DNA from: JAAXGX01 sp965221595
Lineage (GTDB): Bacteria > Acidobacteriota > Vicinamibacteria > Vicinamibacterales > UBA8438
DNA: 64,000 nucleotides
Reading direction: 5' to 3'
NCBI GenBank assembly: GCA_965221595.1
Contig: OZ244900.1
Coordinates: 3,534,001 to 3,598,000 of the forward strand
Positions 43,767-52,663 of this stretch are shown piece after piece. A program made the position numbers and the translations under genes. How positions within the stretch are numbered: position 1 is the stretch's first letter; each line of letters begins with the position of its first letter. Under the pieces are notes generated by a model. It made no database searches, was not told the DNA's origin, and worked only from the letters and a program-made list of their open reading frames with translations.

Positions 43767-45434
43767 CTACGACTCCGAGAACCCGAAGTAGCCGTCGAAG
43801 ACGTCGAGCTTGTCCTTGCGGACTTGGGAGACCGCCCGTATCTCGGATCCGAACTCGAGCGACTGGTCGCTGGCGCGCTCGTAGCGCGGCCAGACGGGCA
43901 GCCCCTCGCCGTTCGGGTCGCCCGTGCGGGCGAAGTTGGCCCAGTACTGCGAGACGGCGTCCGCCAGCTCGTAGTCCCAGTCGGTCCAGTCGAGGCCGAC
44001 CAGCCCGACGTTGCCGAAGACGTACGCCAGCTCGCCCGAGTGGTAGGCGCCGTATGCGCGTCGGCCGCCCTCGACCGGCAGATCCGGCTGGTCGGGCACG
44101 TACAGACGGAACACCGGCGGCGCGTGGCTGAAGAAGTAGTGGTAGGCGACGTTCCCCGCGGCCTCGACGGCGCGCGCCCAGGTCCGCATCTCCCAGACGA
44201 ACGTGCGGTCGCCCGAGATCTGCTTGTCGGCCGTTGCGACCGAGTCGCCCAGGTCGGTTGCGTAAGCCGCCAGCAGCGCGTCGGCCCGCGGCCCGTACTG
44301 GCTCCGGACCGTGGCCTCCAGCTCGGCGCGCGAAGGCTCGGCCGCCGTGTCGTAGAGCGCGGCCCGCTCGTTCGCCATGGCGCCGACGATGACCGGGACA
44401 TTGCTGTGCTCGCCGGCCGCGAAGATCGCGCGCGGCGCGCGCGGCAGGACCCAGCCGTCGATGATCGCCCCCGAGCCGAGCGTGGCCGCCAGCACCGTCT
44501 CGGGCGCGACGGCCCGCAACGCGGCCGCCGCCTCGGGACCGTCGCCCTCGACCCCCAGCTCGGCGGCGGCGGCCAGGCCGGCCGCGTGCGCCGACTGCTC
44601 GGCGCCCCGCTCGTCCGTCGCCTGGTCCAGATACGGGCGCTCGCCCTTGAAGCAGCCTCCCGACTGGCCGATCGCCTTGTGGAACAGCCCCCGGGCGAGC
44701 GGCGACGCCATGAGGTAGCACACCGTCCACGAGCCGGCCGACTGGCCGAAGATGGTGACGTTGTCCGGGTTGCCGCCGAACGCCGGGATGTTGTCCCGTA
44801 CCCATTCGAGCGCAGCGACCTGATCGAGCAGGCCGTAGTTGCCGGACGAGCCGTGCGGCGACTCGGCGGTGAGCGCGGGGTGGGCCAGGAAGCCGAACGG
44901 CCCGAGCCGGTAGTTGACGGTGACGAGCACCACGCCCTTCCGCGCCAGCGCCGTGCCGTCGAAGATGCGCGGGCTGCCCGCGCCGCTGTTGTGGCCTCCG
45001 CCGTGGAACCAGACCATGACCGGGAGCGCCGCGGCCGGGCCGTCGGCCGGCGTCCAGACATTCAGGTAGAGGCAGTCCTCGCTGGTGTCGAGATCGCCCC
45101 GCGCGTACAGCGACGACATGTCGCGCGACCGCTGCCAGCAGACGGACCCGAACTCCTTCGCCGGGCGCACGCCGTCCCAGGCTGCGACCGGTGCGGGCGG
45201 CTGCCAGCGGGCATCGCCGACGGGCGGCGCGGCGTAGGGCACGCCGCGGAACGCCAGCACGTCCCGCGCCGCGTCGACGTGCTCGCCCTCGAGTGCGCCC
45301 GCGGGTGCGACCACCACCGGTCCGAAATCGGCCGCGGCAGCGGCCTGTGCGTCGTCGCCGGACGATCCGCAGGCGGACAGTGTCAGGCCCAGGGCCGGAG
45401 CGAGCAAAACCGGTAGATTCGCAGACAGGCGCAT
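43767..45434 (-). CDS. type-B carboxylesterase lipoprotein
   Basis: A 555-residue carboxylesterase/para-nitrobenzyl-esterase family enzyme. The lipobox is LSAC at about residues 18-21, so it is probably outer-membrane anchored. Motifs are EDCLYLNVW, the oxyanion loop FHGGGHNSG, the nucleophile elbow FGQSAGSW, and the catalytic His in YHSGELAY. The start at 45434 is chosen for its GGAGGAG ribosome site and lipoprotein signal. It is co-transcribed with the DUF6644 protein, an unusual pairing. Confidence 0.9.
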   Translation of the reverse strand: MRLSANLPVLLAPALGLTLSACGSSGDDAQAAAAADFGPVVVAPAGALEGEHVDAARDVLAFRGVPYAAPPVGDARWQPPAPVAAWDGVRPAKEFGSVCWQRSRDMSSLYARGDLDTSEDCLYLNVWTPADGPAAALPVMVWFHGGGHNSGAGSPRIFDGTALARKGVVLVTVNYRLGPFGFLAHPALTAESPHGSSGNYGLLDQVAALEWVRDNIPAFGGNPDNVTIFGQSAGSWTVCYLMASPLARGLFHKAIGQSGGCFKGERPYLDQATDERGAEQSAHAAGLAAAAELGVEGDGPEAAAALRAVAPETVLAATLGSGAIIDGWVLPRAPRAIFAAGEHSNVPVIVGAMANERAALYDTAAEPSRAELEATVRSQYGPRADALLAAYATDLGDSVATADKQISGDRTFVWEMRTWARAVEAAGNVAYHYFFSHAPPVFRLYVPDQPDLPVEGGRRAYGAYHSGELAYVFGNVGLVGLDWTDWDYELADAVSQYWANFARTGDPNGEGLPVWPRYERASDQSLEFGSEIRAVSQVRKDKLDVFDGYFGFSES

Positions 45435-45531
45435 CGCAACTCCTCCAGTTTCGACAGGTTGCTTCGGCGATCGTGGTGTCCGCCGCTTCAATCAGACGGG
45501 GCTGCGCCCCGCACATCCGGGGTCATCATAC

Positions 45532-45670
45532 CAGCCTGCGGCAAGAGGCCCCGCTGCAGTAAACGAGTGATACATCCGGCAAGGGAAGGCGCTGGATTAT
45601 TCCTCGTCACGCCTTGCCAGCCCGGCGCCGCGCCCGTCTCGGTGCGACGCAGGATTATCGCCGTGGGCTG
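45532..45670. repeat. dispersed inverted-end repeat, copy D
   Basis: 139 bp. The left end cagcctgcggcaagaggcccc and the right end ggattatcgccgtgggctg are degenerate versions of the B and C termini. The interior gccttgccagcccggcgccg and cgcccgtctcggtgc match B. It lies between two divergent genes, unlike copies B and C. Confidence 0.65.
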
Positions 45671-45702
45671 ACCCGCCCGCCGGCCGCGGAAGGGTATGCG
45701 AC

Positions 45703-45708
45703 TATAAT
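45703..45708 (+). promoter_or_regulatory. -10 box for a leaderless DUF3179 transcript
   Basis: A perfect TATAAT ending 11 bp before the ATG at 45720. No ribosome site between them. It is just downstream of repeat copy D. Confidence 0.55.
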
Positions 45709-45719
45709 CGCGGGGTCGA

Positions 45720-47132
45720 ATGGCGATCTTCCGTCGCAGGCTGCTCCCCGGCCTGACGCTCGCGCTCGCCGCGGCCCTGCTGCTGTGCTTCGGCGCCGGG
45801 TCGGCCGCGGCGCAGCCGGACGATCACCCCCCCATCGAGCTGTTCCTCGCCGCGGCCGGCGGCAACCCGGGGCAGGTGCAGCGCGCCCTTGACCAGATCG
45901 ACGCCGGATGGCGCCCCGGCTATGCCGGCATGGTCTGGGATCTGGCGCGGCTGCTGCGTCCCCCCAGCGCGCGGATGATGAGCTTCATCACCCTCGTGCG
46001 GTTCCTCGAAGAGCAGACCGGCGTACGGTTCGGCCAGGACATCACGCGGTGGAACGACTGGGTCTGGTCCCAGCCTTATGAACCCCATCCCGACTACGGC
46101 TACCTCAAGGGGCAGTGGTACAGCCGGATCGACCCGCGCTTCGCCGCTTTCTTCCCGCGCGGCGTGGCGGCGGCGATACGGCTGGACGAGATCGAGTGGG
46201 GCGGCGTGGCCGTCAACGGGATCCCGCCGCTGGAGTATCCTGCCCGGCTTGACGCGAGCGCAGCGGACTACCTGGAGGACGACCACGTCGTCTTCGGCAT
46301 CGCGCTGAACGGTGAGGCACGGGCCTATCCGAAGCGGATCCTGGCGTGGCACGAGATGGCGCTCGACCGGCTCGCGGGCGTCGAGCTGACCATCGTCTAC
46401 TGCACCCTGTGCGGCACGGTGATTCCGTTCGAGAGCGTGGCGGGGCGGCGGCGGCACACGTTCGGCACGAGCGGCCTGCTCTACCGGTCGAACAAGCTGA
46501 TGTTTGACCACGAAACCCGCAGCCTCTGGAATACGTTCGAAGGCGTGCCGGTAATCGGCCCCCTGCTCGGTAGCGGCCTGCGCCTCACGCCCCACGCCGT
46601 CGTGACCACCACGTGGGGAGAGTGGCGGGCCCGGCACCCGGCTACGACCGTCCTGTCGCTCGAGACCGGGCACCGCCGCAACTACGCCGAGGGCGCGGCC
46701 TACCGTACGTACTTCGGCACCGACGCGCTGATGTTCCAGGTCGCGCGGACCGACCGCCGCCTGCGGAACAAGGACGAGGTGCTGGTGCTGCGGCTCGCGG
46801 ACCCCGCGTCCGGGCAACCCGCGCCACTGGCGATAGCCGCGGACTTTCTCGCCGAACGCCGGGTGTTCCGGCACCGCCACGCCGGCCGCGACCTGGTCGT
46901 GGTGACGAGCGAGGCGGGCGCCAACCGTGTCTACGACGCGCACGACGTCCGTTTCGTGCGGCACGGCGCGGCGGGCGCTGTGCTCGACGCGGCCGGCCGG
47001 GCCTGGCGCGTCACGGAGGCAGCGCTCGAGCTGGCTGCGGACCCGGAGGTGCGGCGGCTGCGGCTGCCGGCCCAGCGTGCGTTCTGGTTCGGCTGGTATG
47101 CACAGTTCCCCGAGACCGTGTTGATTCGATAG
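45720..47132 (+). CDS. exported DUF3179 protein
   Basis: A 470-residue exported protein with a signal peptide to about residue 32. The DUF3179 core is recognised by the cysteine pair YCTLCGTVIPF, followed by TFGTSGLLYRSNKLMFD and RSLWNTFEG. Preceding segments (GIPPLEYPARL, ALNGEARAYPKRIL) are also typical. The biochemical role of this family is unknown. Two conserved cysteines suggest a metal or redox site. It is followed after about 35 bp by the epoxide-hydrolase-like gene. Confidence 0.85.
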   Translation: MAIFRRRLLPGLTLALAAALLLCFGAGSAAAQPDDHPPIELFLAAAGGNPGQVQRALDQIDAGWRPGYAGMVWDLARLLRPPSARMMSFITLVRFLEEQTGVRFGQDITRWNDWVWSQPYEPHPDYGYLKGQWYSRIDPRFAAFFPRGVAAAIRLDEIEWGGVAVNGIPPLEYPARLDASAADYLEDDHVVFGIALNGEARAYPKRILAWHEMALDRLAGVELTIVYCTLCGTVIPFESVAGRRRHTFGTSGLLYRSNKLMFDHETRSLWNTFEGVPVIGPLLGSGLRLTPHAVVTTTWGEWRARHPATTVLSLETGHRRNYAEGAAYRTYFGTDALMFQVARTDRRLRNKDEVLVLRLADPASGQPAPLAIAADFLAERRVFRHRHAGRDLVVVTSEAGANRVYDAHDVRFVRHGAAGAVLDAAGRAWRVTEAALELAADPEVRRLRLPAQRAFWFGWYAQFPETVLIR

Positions 47133-47167
47133 CCTCTTGTCCAAACAACAACCAAGGAGCCGACGAT

Positions 47168-47629
47168 ATGAATGTCGCGGACCGCTACTTCACACGGAGG
47201 ACCTTCATGACCGCGGCCGGTGCCGGCACGCTGGCGGCCGCGCTGCCGCGCAGACTGGGCGCGGCGGAGCCCACGGCCGCCGAGCGCGCGAACATCGAGC
47301 TGGTCAACGGGTTCTGTGCGGGCTGGAAGGTGCCGCTCGACTGGGACCGGCTCGGCGCCGCACTGGCGGCCGACTGCAGGTTCCGCCCCACGCAGACCAT
47401 GCCGGTCGTGGCAGGGCGCGACGCGATCATTGCCATGCTGCAAGACTTCGCGCGGGAAGCGACCGCGGCCGAGTTCGAGGTGGTGGATTCGTGGGCGCGC
47501 GGACCGATCGTCGTCAACGACCGCATAGACCGCTTCGCCCTGCCCGGCAACAACATGGAGATCCCCGTCGTCGGCGTGTTTCACATGGTCGACGGCAAGA
47601 TCGCCGAGTGGAGCGACTTCACGTTCTGA
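47168..47629 (+). CDS. Tat-exported limonene-epoxide-hydrolase-like protein
   Basis: A 153-residue protein with a Tat-type signal (TRRTFMTAAGAGTLAAAL) and an NTF2-like fold of the limonene-1,2-epoxide hydrolase group. IELVNGFCAGWKVPLDWDRLGAALAADCRF is the family N-terminal half, and Asp/Arg residues in NDRIDRF and EWSDF fit the Asp-Arg-Asp catalytic set. The start at 47168 is the ATG nearest the Tat motif. It lies 19 bp upstream of CHEGNY paralogue 2, in the same operon. Confidence 0.82.
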   Translation: MNVADRYFTRRTFMTAAGAGTLAAALPRRLGAAEPTAAERANIELVNGFCAGWKVPLDWDRLGAALAADCRFRPTQTMPVVAGRDAIIAMLQDFAREATAAEFEVVDSWARGPIVVNDRIDRFALPGNNMEIPVVGVFHMVDGKIAEWSDFTF

Positions 47630-47648
47630 GGATATGAGGAGGCATGCG

Positions 47649-48581
47649 ATGACTCGACATCTGCCGGCCGCAGCGTTCTTGTCGGCGGCGCTCGCCACGG
47701 CGGCGTCGGCCGACGCCCAGACGCCGCGCACGCCGTGGGGCGATCCGGATCTCCAGGGCACCTGGACGAACACCACCACCACGCCGCTGGAGCGGCCGGC
47801 ATCGCTCACGGGCCAAGCGACGCTCAGTGCCGAGGAGCGTGCCGCGATCGACGAGGAGAACGCACCCGGGATCGACGCCGCACCCGGCGTCGGCGCCTAC
47901 AACAACTTCTGGATGGAGCGCGGCTACGTGTACGAGCAGACGTCGCTGGTCGTGGATCCGCCGGACGGGCGGCTCCCGGGCGTGACCCGGTCCGCGCGGC
48001 AGCGACAGGAGGCGCTCCGCGCCGCACGGCGGTCGCCGTCGTACCCGGCCTCGTACGAGGAGCCGAGCCTGATGGAGCGCTGCATCACGCGCGGCGTGCC
48101 GGGCATCATGCTGCCCGGCAACTACAACCACAACTACAACATCCTGCAGACACCCGACTACGTCGTGATCTTCGCCGAGATGATTCACGACACGCGCATC
48201 ATCCCGATTGACGGGCGTCCGCACGTCGGCCAGGGGATTCGTCAGTGGCTCGGGGATTCGCGGGGCTACTGGGACGGCGACACGCTCGTCGTCGAGACGA
48301 CCAACTTCACCGACAAGCTGTACGAGCGGCGCGGCTCGCTGATGGTCTGGGGCACCGGGCGGCACATGACCGTGACGGAGCGCTTCACTCGTGTCGGCGA
48401 CACGCTCGACTATCGCTTCACACTGACCGACCCGACTACCTTCGAGCGCCCGTTCACGGCATCGATCCCGATGGTGCCCCTGGCCGAACCCATGTTCGAG
48501 TACGCCTGCCACGAGGGGAACTACGCGATGGCGAACATGCTGCGCGGCGCCCGCCAGGACGACCGGGCCGCGGCGAAGTGA
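47649..48581 (+). CDS. exported CHEGNY-family protein, paralogue 2
   Basis: 310 residues with a signal peptide to about residue 24 (ADAQ). Conserved blocks are PDLQGTW, DPPDGRLP, RCITRGVP, YNHNYNILQTPDYVV, HDTRIIPIDGR, GDSRGYWDGDTLVVE, ERFTRV and FEYACHEGNYAM. It is the shortest copy. The start at 47649 has a GGAGG site 6 bp upstream; an ATG five codons earlier does not. It shares an operon with the limonene-epoxide-hydrolase-like gene. Function unknown. Confidence 0.8.
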   Translation: MTRHLPAAAFLSAALATAASADAQTPRTPWGDPDLQGTWTNTTTTPLERPASLTGQATLSAEERAAIDEENAPGIDAAPGVGAYNNFWMERGYVYEQTSLVVDPPDGRLPGVTRSARQRQEALRAARRSPSYPASYEEPSLMERCITRGVPGIMLPGNYNHNYNILQTPDYVVIFAEMIHDTRIIPIDGRPHVGQGIRQWLGDSRGYWDGDTLVVETTNFTDKLYERRGSLMVWGTGRHMTVTERFTRVGDTLDYRFTLTDPTTFERPFTASIPMVPLAEPMFEYACHEGNYAMANMLRGARQDDRAAAK

Positions 48582-48693
48582 CCACGCCGCGCACGCGGCG
48601 CCGGCCGACGCGCCCGCAGCCTCGCTCGGACGCGAGACAGCGGGCAGTCAACAGGTCCGCCTTGCGCAGGTTCCCGGCCGCGACGCCGCCGCG

Positions 48694-51429
48694 ATGATGC
48701 GCGCCCCAGGCCGGTCCACCGCCTGGGTGCTTGCCCTGTTGGCCGGCCAGGCCCTGGCCGGCGCGGCGCAGGAACCCGCGGGGCCGCAGCCGGGCGCCGA
48801 GTCCGTCGTCGTCGACGACTTCGAGAACCTGAGCGGCGACCCGGCGCTGGACTGGATCGGCACGGGCACGGCCGCCTCCATTCGGGCCGACCTCGGGCGG
48901 GCCGGTTTCGACGTCCTCGATGCGGACCGGGCCGCCGACGTGGCCGACGCGGCCCGCTGGACCGTCTGGGGCAGCTACCAGCGCCTGGACCGCCGACTGC
49001 GCCTGACCGCGCACCTGCGCGCCCCGGCGGATGGCGCTGCGCGGACGCCGCGCACGCTGCGGGTCGCAGGGCCACGCCGCGACCTCTTCGACCTGCAGGA
49101 CCGCATCGCCGACGAGCTGCGCGCGCTCATGCGGCCGGCAGGCGGCGCCGCGCATCGGCGCCCGACGGTGGCCAGCGGGCCGCCGGCCGCCGAGGCACCG
49201 CCGGGCTTGGCGCCCGCCGGGCCGGGCGGTGCCTCCAGCATCACCTACGGACCGCCGGCGCCGGTCTCGCCAGCGGTCATCAACCGCGACGCCGAGGGGC
49301 GCGCCACGCTGCGCGCCGTCCGCGTAGCGGATCTCGACGTCGACGGCCGCCTCGACGACCCCGTGTACCGCGAGGTGCCGGCGGCGTCGGGTTTCATCAC
49401 GCAGGAGCCGGCGGAGGGTCTGCCGGCCACTGAGAAGACCGAAGTCTGGCTGCTCTTCGACGACGACAACTTCTATCTGAGCGTCCGCTGCTGGGACTCG
49501 GCGCCCGAGTCTTCCTGGATCATCCGCGACATCCGCCGCGACAGCCAGAACGTGATCTCCGGTGAGTACATCGGCGTGCTGCTCGACACGTTCTACGACC
49601 GCCGCAGCGGCTACAACTTCGGCATCAACCCCGATGCCGGGCGGCTCGACGGCCAGATGACCGACGAGCGCGGCTTCAACCGGGACTGGAACCCGGTCTG
49701 GGAGCTGCGCACCGGCCGCTTCGCGGGCGGCTGGACGATCGAGGCGGCCTTCCCGTTCAAGTCGCTGCGCTACCGACCCGGCCGGGAACAGGTCTGGGGC
49801 TTCAACCTGATGCGGAACGTGCAGTGGAAGAACGAGCGCTCGTTTCTGATCCCGGTGTCGGCGGCGCGCGGTTCCGGCGCCATCATGCAGGCATCGCTCG
49901 CCGCCACGGTCGTGGGGCTCGAGGCGCCAGAGGAGGGCCTCAGCTTCGAGATCAAGCCGTATGCCATCGCCGACCTGACGAGCGACCGGAGGGCCCGCCC
50001 GCCGGTCGCCAACGCGCTGCACGGCGACGGCGGCCTCGATGTCAAGTACGGCGTCACGCGCAACCTCGTGGCCGACGTCACGGTGAACACGGACTTCGCC
50101 CAGGTGGAAGCCGACGAGCAGCAGGTGAACCTGACGCGCTTCAGCCTGTTCTTTCCCGAGAAGCGCGAGTTCTTCCTCGAGAACCAGGGCGTGTTCACGT
50201 TCGGCGGCGCCGCGGCCGGACCGTTCGGCACACAGGGCGAGACGCCGGTGCTGTTCTACAGCCGCCGGATCGGGCTGGCGGACGGCGGCCGGGAAGTACC
50301 GATCGACGCCGGCGCGCGGCTCAGCGGGCGCATGGGCGCGTTCAGCGTGGGAATGCTGAACATCCGGACCGACGACGAGGCGGTGTCCGGCACGCCCGCC
50401 ACGAACTTCTCCGTCATCCGGCTCAAGCGCGACATCCTGCGCCGCAGCAGTGTCGGCGCGCTGTACACGCGGCGCTCCGTGTCACGGCGCAGCCTCGGGT
50501 CGAGTGAGACGTACGGCCTCGACGCCCAACTCGGGTTCCACGACAACCTGACCATCAACACCTACTGGGCGCAGACCGACACGCTGGGGCTGGAGGACGA
50601 CGTCAGCTACCGCGGCCAGCTCGACTACGAGGGCGACCGCTATGGCGTGCAGATCGAGCGGCTGGTAGTCGGCGACGACTTCAACCCGGAGGTGGGCTTC
50701 CTGCGCCGCGACGATTTCGAGCAGAGCCGTGGCTACTTCCGCTTCAGCCCGCGGCTGCACGGCAGCCCCGTCATCCGGCGGCTGTTCTGGGAGGGCCGCT
50801 TCGATTACTTCACGACCCGTGCCGGCATCCTCGAAACGCGCCAGGCCCAGGGCCGTTTCGCCGTCGAGTTCGAGAACAGCGACGCGATCGACGTGACTTA
50901 CACGCGCAACTACGAGTTCCTCGACGAGCCGTTCCACATCGCCCGCAACCTGGGCGTCGCGGTCCCGGTCGGGGGGTACAACTTCGACGACGTCCGGGTG
51001 TCGCTGACGCTCGGGCCGCAGCACCCCCTGGCCGGACAGATCGCGGTCCAGCGGGGTGGCTTCTTCGGCGGCGAACGGACCAGCCTGGACCTGCTGCGGG
51101 GCAGCTTCCAGATATCGCGCCGACTCCTGCTGGAGCCGGGCGTGTCGTTCAACTGGATCGACCTGCCCCAGGACCGCTTCAGAACCGATCTGGTGACCAC
51201 GCGGACGACCTTGACGTTCACGCCGCTGATGTTCGTCAGCGCGCTGGTGCAGTACAATTCGAGCAACAATTCGCTGGGCGCCAACGTCCGGATGCGTTGG
51301 GAGTACCAGCCCGGGAGCGAGCTGTTCGTCGTCTACAACGAGCAGCGCGACACACTGCTTCCGCAGCGGTTCCCGGAGCTGGAGAATCGCACGTTCGTCG
51401 TCAAGCTCAACCGGCTGTTCCGATTCTGA
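48694..51429 (+). CDS. DUF5916 outer-membrane protein with TolB/FlgO-like N-domain
   Basis: 911 residues. The signal peptide (to about 25) is followed by a domain reading VVDDFENLSGDPALDWIGTG ... VWGSYQRLDRRLRLTAHL (about 37-130), like the FlgO/TolB N-terminal fold. A low-complexity linker, a CBM9-like domain (about 205-370: LDVDGRLDDPVY, WLLFDDDNFYLSVR) and a DUF5916 barrel region (FFPEKREFFLENQGVF) follow. It ends LNRLFRF with an aromatic residue. The extra N-domain is absent from the copy at 32220. It is probably an outer-membrane receptor or channel; the ligand is unknown. Confidence 0.86.
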   Translation: MMRAPGRSTAWVLALLAGQALAGAAQEPAGPQPGAESVVVDDFENLSGDPALDWIGTGTAASIRADLGRAGFDVLDADRAADVADAARWTVWGSYQRLDRRLRLTAHLRAPADGAARTPRTLRVAGPRRDLFDLQDRIADELRALMRPAGGAAHRRPTVASGPPAAEAPPGLAPAGPGGASSITYGPPAPVSPAVINRDAEGRATLRAVRVADLDVDGRLDDPVYREVPAASGFITQEPAEGLPATEKTEVWLLFDDDNFYLSVRCWDSAPESSWIIRDIRRDSQNVISGEYIGVLLDTFYDRRSGYNFGINPDAGRLDGQMTDERGFNRDWNPVWELRTGRFAGGWTIEAAFPFKSLRYRPGREQVWGFNLMRNVQWKNERSFLIPVSAARGSGAIMQASLAATVVGLEAPEEGLSFEIKPYAIADLTSDRRARPPVANALHGDGGLDVKYGVTRNLVADVTVNTDFAQVEADEQQVNLTRFSLFFPEKREFFLENQGVFTFGGAAAGPFGTQGETPVLFYSRRIGLADGGREVPIDAGARLSGRMGAFSVGMLNIRTDDEAVSGTPATNFSVIRLKRDILRRSSVGALYTRRSVSRRSLGSSETYGLDAQLGFHDNLTINTYWAQTDTLGLEDDVSYRGQLDYEGDRYGVQIERLVVGDDFNPEVGFLRRDDFEQSRGYFRFSPRLHGSPVIRRLFWEGRFDYFTTRAGILETRQAQGRFAVEFENSDAIDVTYTRNYEFLDEPFHIARNLGVAVPVGGYNFDDVRVSLTLGPQHPLAGQIAVQRGGFFGGERTSLDLLRGSFQISRRLLLEPGVSFNWIDLPQDRFRTDLVTTRTTLTFTPLMFVSALVQYNSSNNSLGANVRMRWEYQPGSELFVVYNEQRDTLLPQRFPELENRTFVVKLNRLFRF

Positions 51430-51473
51430 CTCGTGCCGGCAGGTGGGAGATGAGACGCGGAGTCGTTCCGGGC

Positions 51474-51500
51474 GTGCTACGGCTCCTGGAGCCGTAGCAC
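51474..51500. terminator. near-perfect 27-bp palindrome, possible terminator
   Basis: gtgctacggctcc and ggagccgtagcac form a perfect 13-bp inverted repeat centred on one base. It sits 45 bp after the DUF5916 stop and about 100 bp before CHEGNY paralogue 3. No T-run follows on either strand, so it could instead be an operator for a dimeric regulator. Confidence 0.5.
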
Positions 51501-51597
51501 CGACCAGGGCTGCCTGGCAGCAATCGGTCCCGCTGCGCGCCTACATCCAGTTAATCGGCGACGAACTGGACTGACCGCTGGAATGAAGAGGTCGACG

Positions 51598-52635
51598 ATG
51601 AGAATGCACCAACACCTCGGCGTGCCCGGCGCTGCGCTCGTACTGGCGGCGCTCGTGCTGCTGTCCCCGGCCGGCGCCGCCGGACAGGAAGGCAACAGCG
51701 ACACCTGGACGACGCCGCGCACACCCTGGGGCGATCCGGACCTGCAGGGCATCTGGACCACGGACTGGGAGCGCAGTGTGCCGTTCGAGCGCCCCGCCGA
51801 GTTCGGCGAGCGCGCCGAGCTGCGCGCCGAGGAAATCGCCGCGCGCACCGAGCGCGAGTCCGTCCTCCTGACCGACGACAAGGAGGATCGCACCCCCCGG
51901 CCGGGCGACCCGGAGGCCGGTCCGGAACACTGGTACGAATTCGGCGACCGGACCTCGCCGCGCACGTCGCTCATCGTCGACCCGCCCGATGGACGCATCC
52001 CCCCGCTGACCCTCGGCGCGCAGACCCGCACCATCGACCCGAGCTCGCGGCTCGGTTTCGTCGGCGGCAGCATGGGCGACGGGCCGTTCGACGGGCCGGA
52101 GGACCTGCACCTCGCAGATCGCTGCATCACGCGCGGCCTGCCGCAGACCTGGTATCCGAGCGCCTACAACAACGGGTTCCAGATCGTCCAGAGTCCCGGC
52201 TACGTGGCACTGCTCTACGAGCGTCTCCACGAGCACCGGATCATTCCACTGGACGGCCGCGCGCCGCTCACGGCCGAGATCGGGCAGTGGTTCGGTGATT
52301 CGCGCGGCCGCTGGGAGGGCGACACGCTGGTCGTCGAGGTCACGAACTTCAGCGACCGGACGAACTTCCGTGGTGCGGGCGCGACGCGGCGCCTGATCGA
52401 GCGCTATACGCGCGTGGACGCCGAGACCGTACGCGTGGAGATTACGATCGACGATCCGACGACCTGGACACAGCCCTGGACGACGGTCGTCAACGGCATC
52501 CACGATCCCGACTACTGGCAGGTGTTCGAGTACGCCTGCCATGAGGGCAACTACGGGATGCGGAACATCCTGAGCGCGGCCCGCAATCTCGAGCGGGCGG
52601 CTGCGGAGCGGGCCGCGGCGGAGGCGGGCAGGTAG
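51598..52635 (+). CDS. exported CHEGNY-family protein, paralogue 3
   Basis: 345 residues with a signal peptide to about residue 28. It has PDLQGIW, DPPDGRIP, RCITRGLP, YNNGFQIVQSP, HEHRIIPLDGR, GDSRGRWEGDTLVVE and FEYACHEGNYGM. The C-terminus is an Ala/Glu/Arg-rich tail. The ATG at 51598 follows AGAGG by 6 bp; an ATG at 51583 is less well placed. The next gene, DUF2891, starts 28 bp downstream in the same direction. Among the three copies this one has the largest insertion after the signal peptide. Confidence 0.8.
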   Translation: MRMHQHLGVPGAALVLAALVLLSPAGAAGQEGNSDTWTTPRTPWGDPDLQGIWTTDWERSVPFERPAEFGERAELRAEEIAARTERESVLLTDDKEDRTPRPGDPEAGPEHWYEFGDRTSPRTSLIVDPPDGRIPPLTLGAQTRTIDPSSRLGFVGGSMGDGPFDGPEDLHLADRCITRGLPQTWYPSAYNNGFQIVQSPGYVALLYERLHEHRIIPLDGRAPLTAEIGQWFGDSRGRWEGDTLVVEVTNFSDRTNFRGAGATRRLIERYTRVDAETVRVEITIDDPTTWTQPWTTVVNGIHDPDYWQVFEYACHEGNYGMRNILSAARNLERAAAERAAAEAGR

Positions 52636-52663
52636 CGCGCGGCCCGGCCCGCCGAGTCTGCCG

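Noticed and set aside
43125..45416. 763-codon plus-strand frame opposite the carboxylesterase and DUF6644 genes
   Set aside because: Antisense shadow with no recognisable domain; catalytic motifs are on the minus strand.
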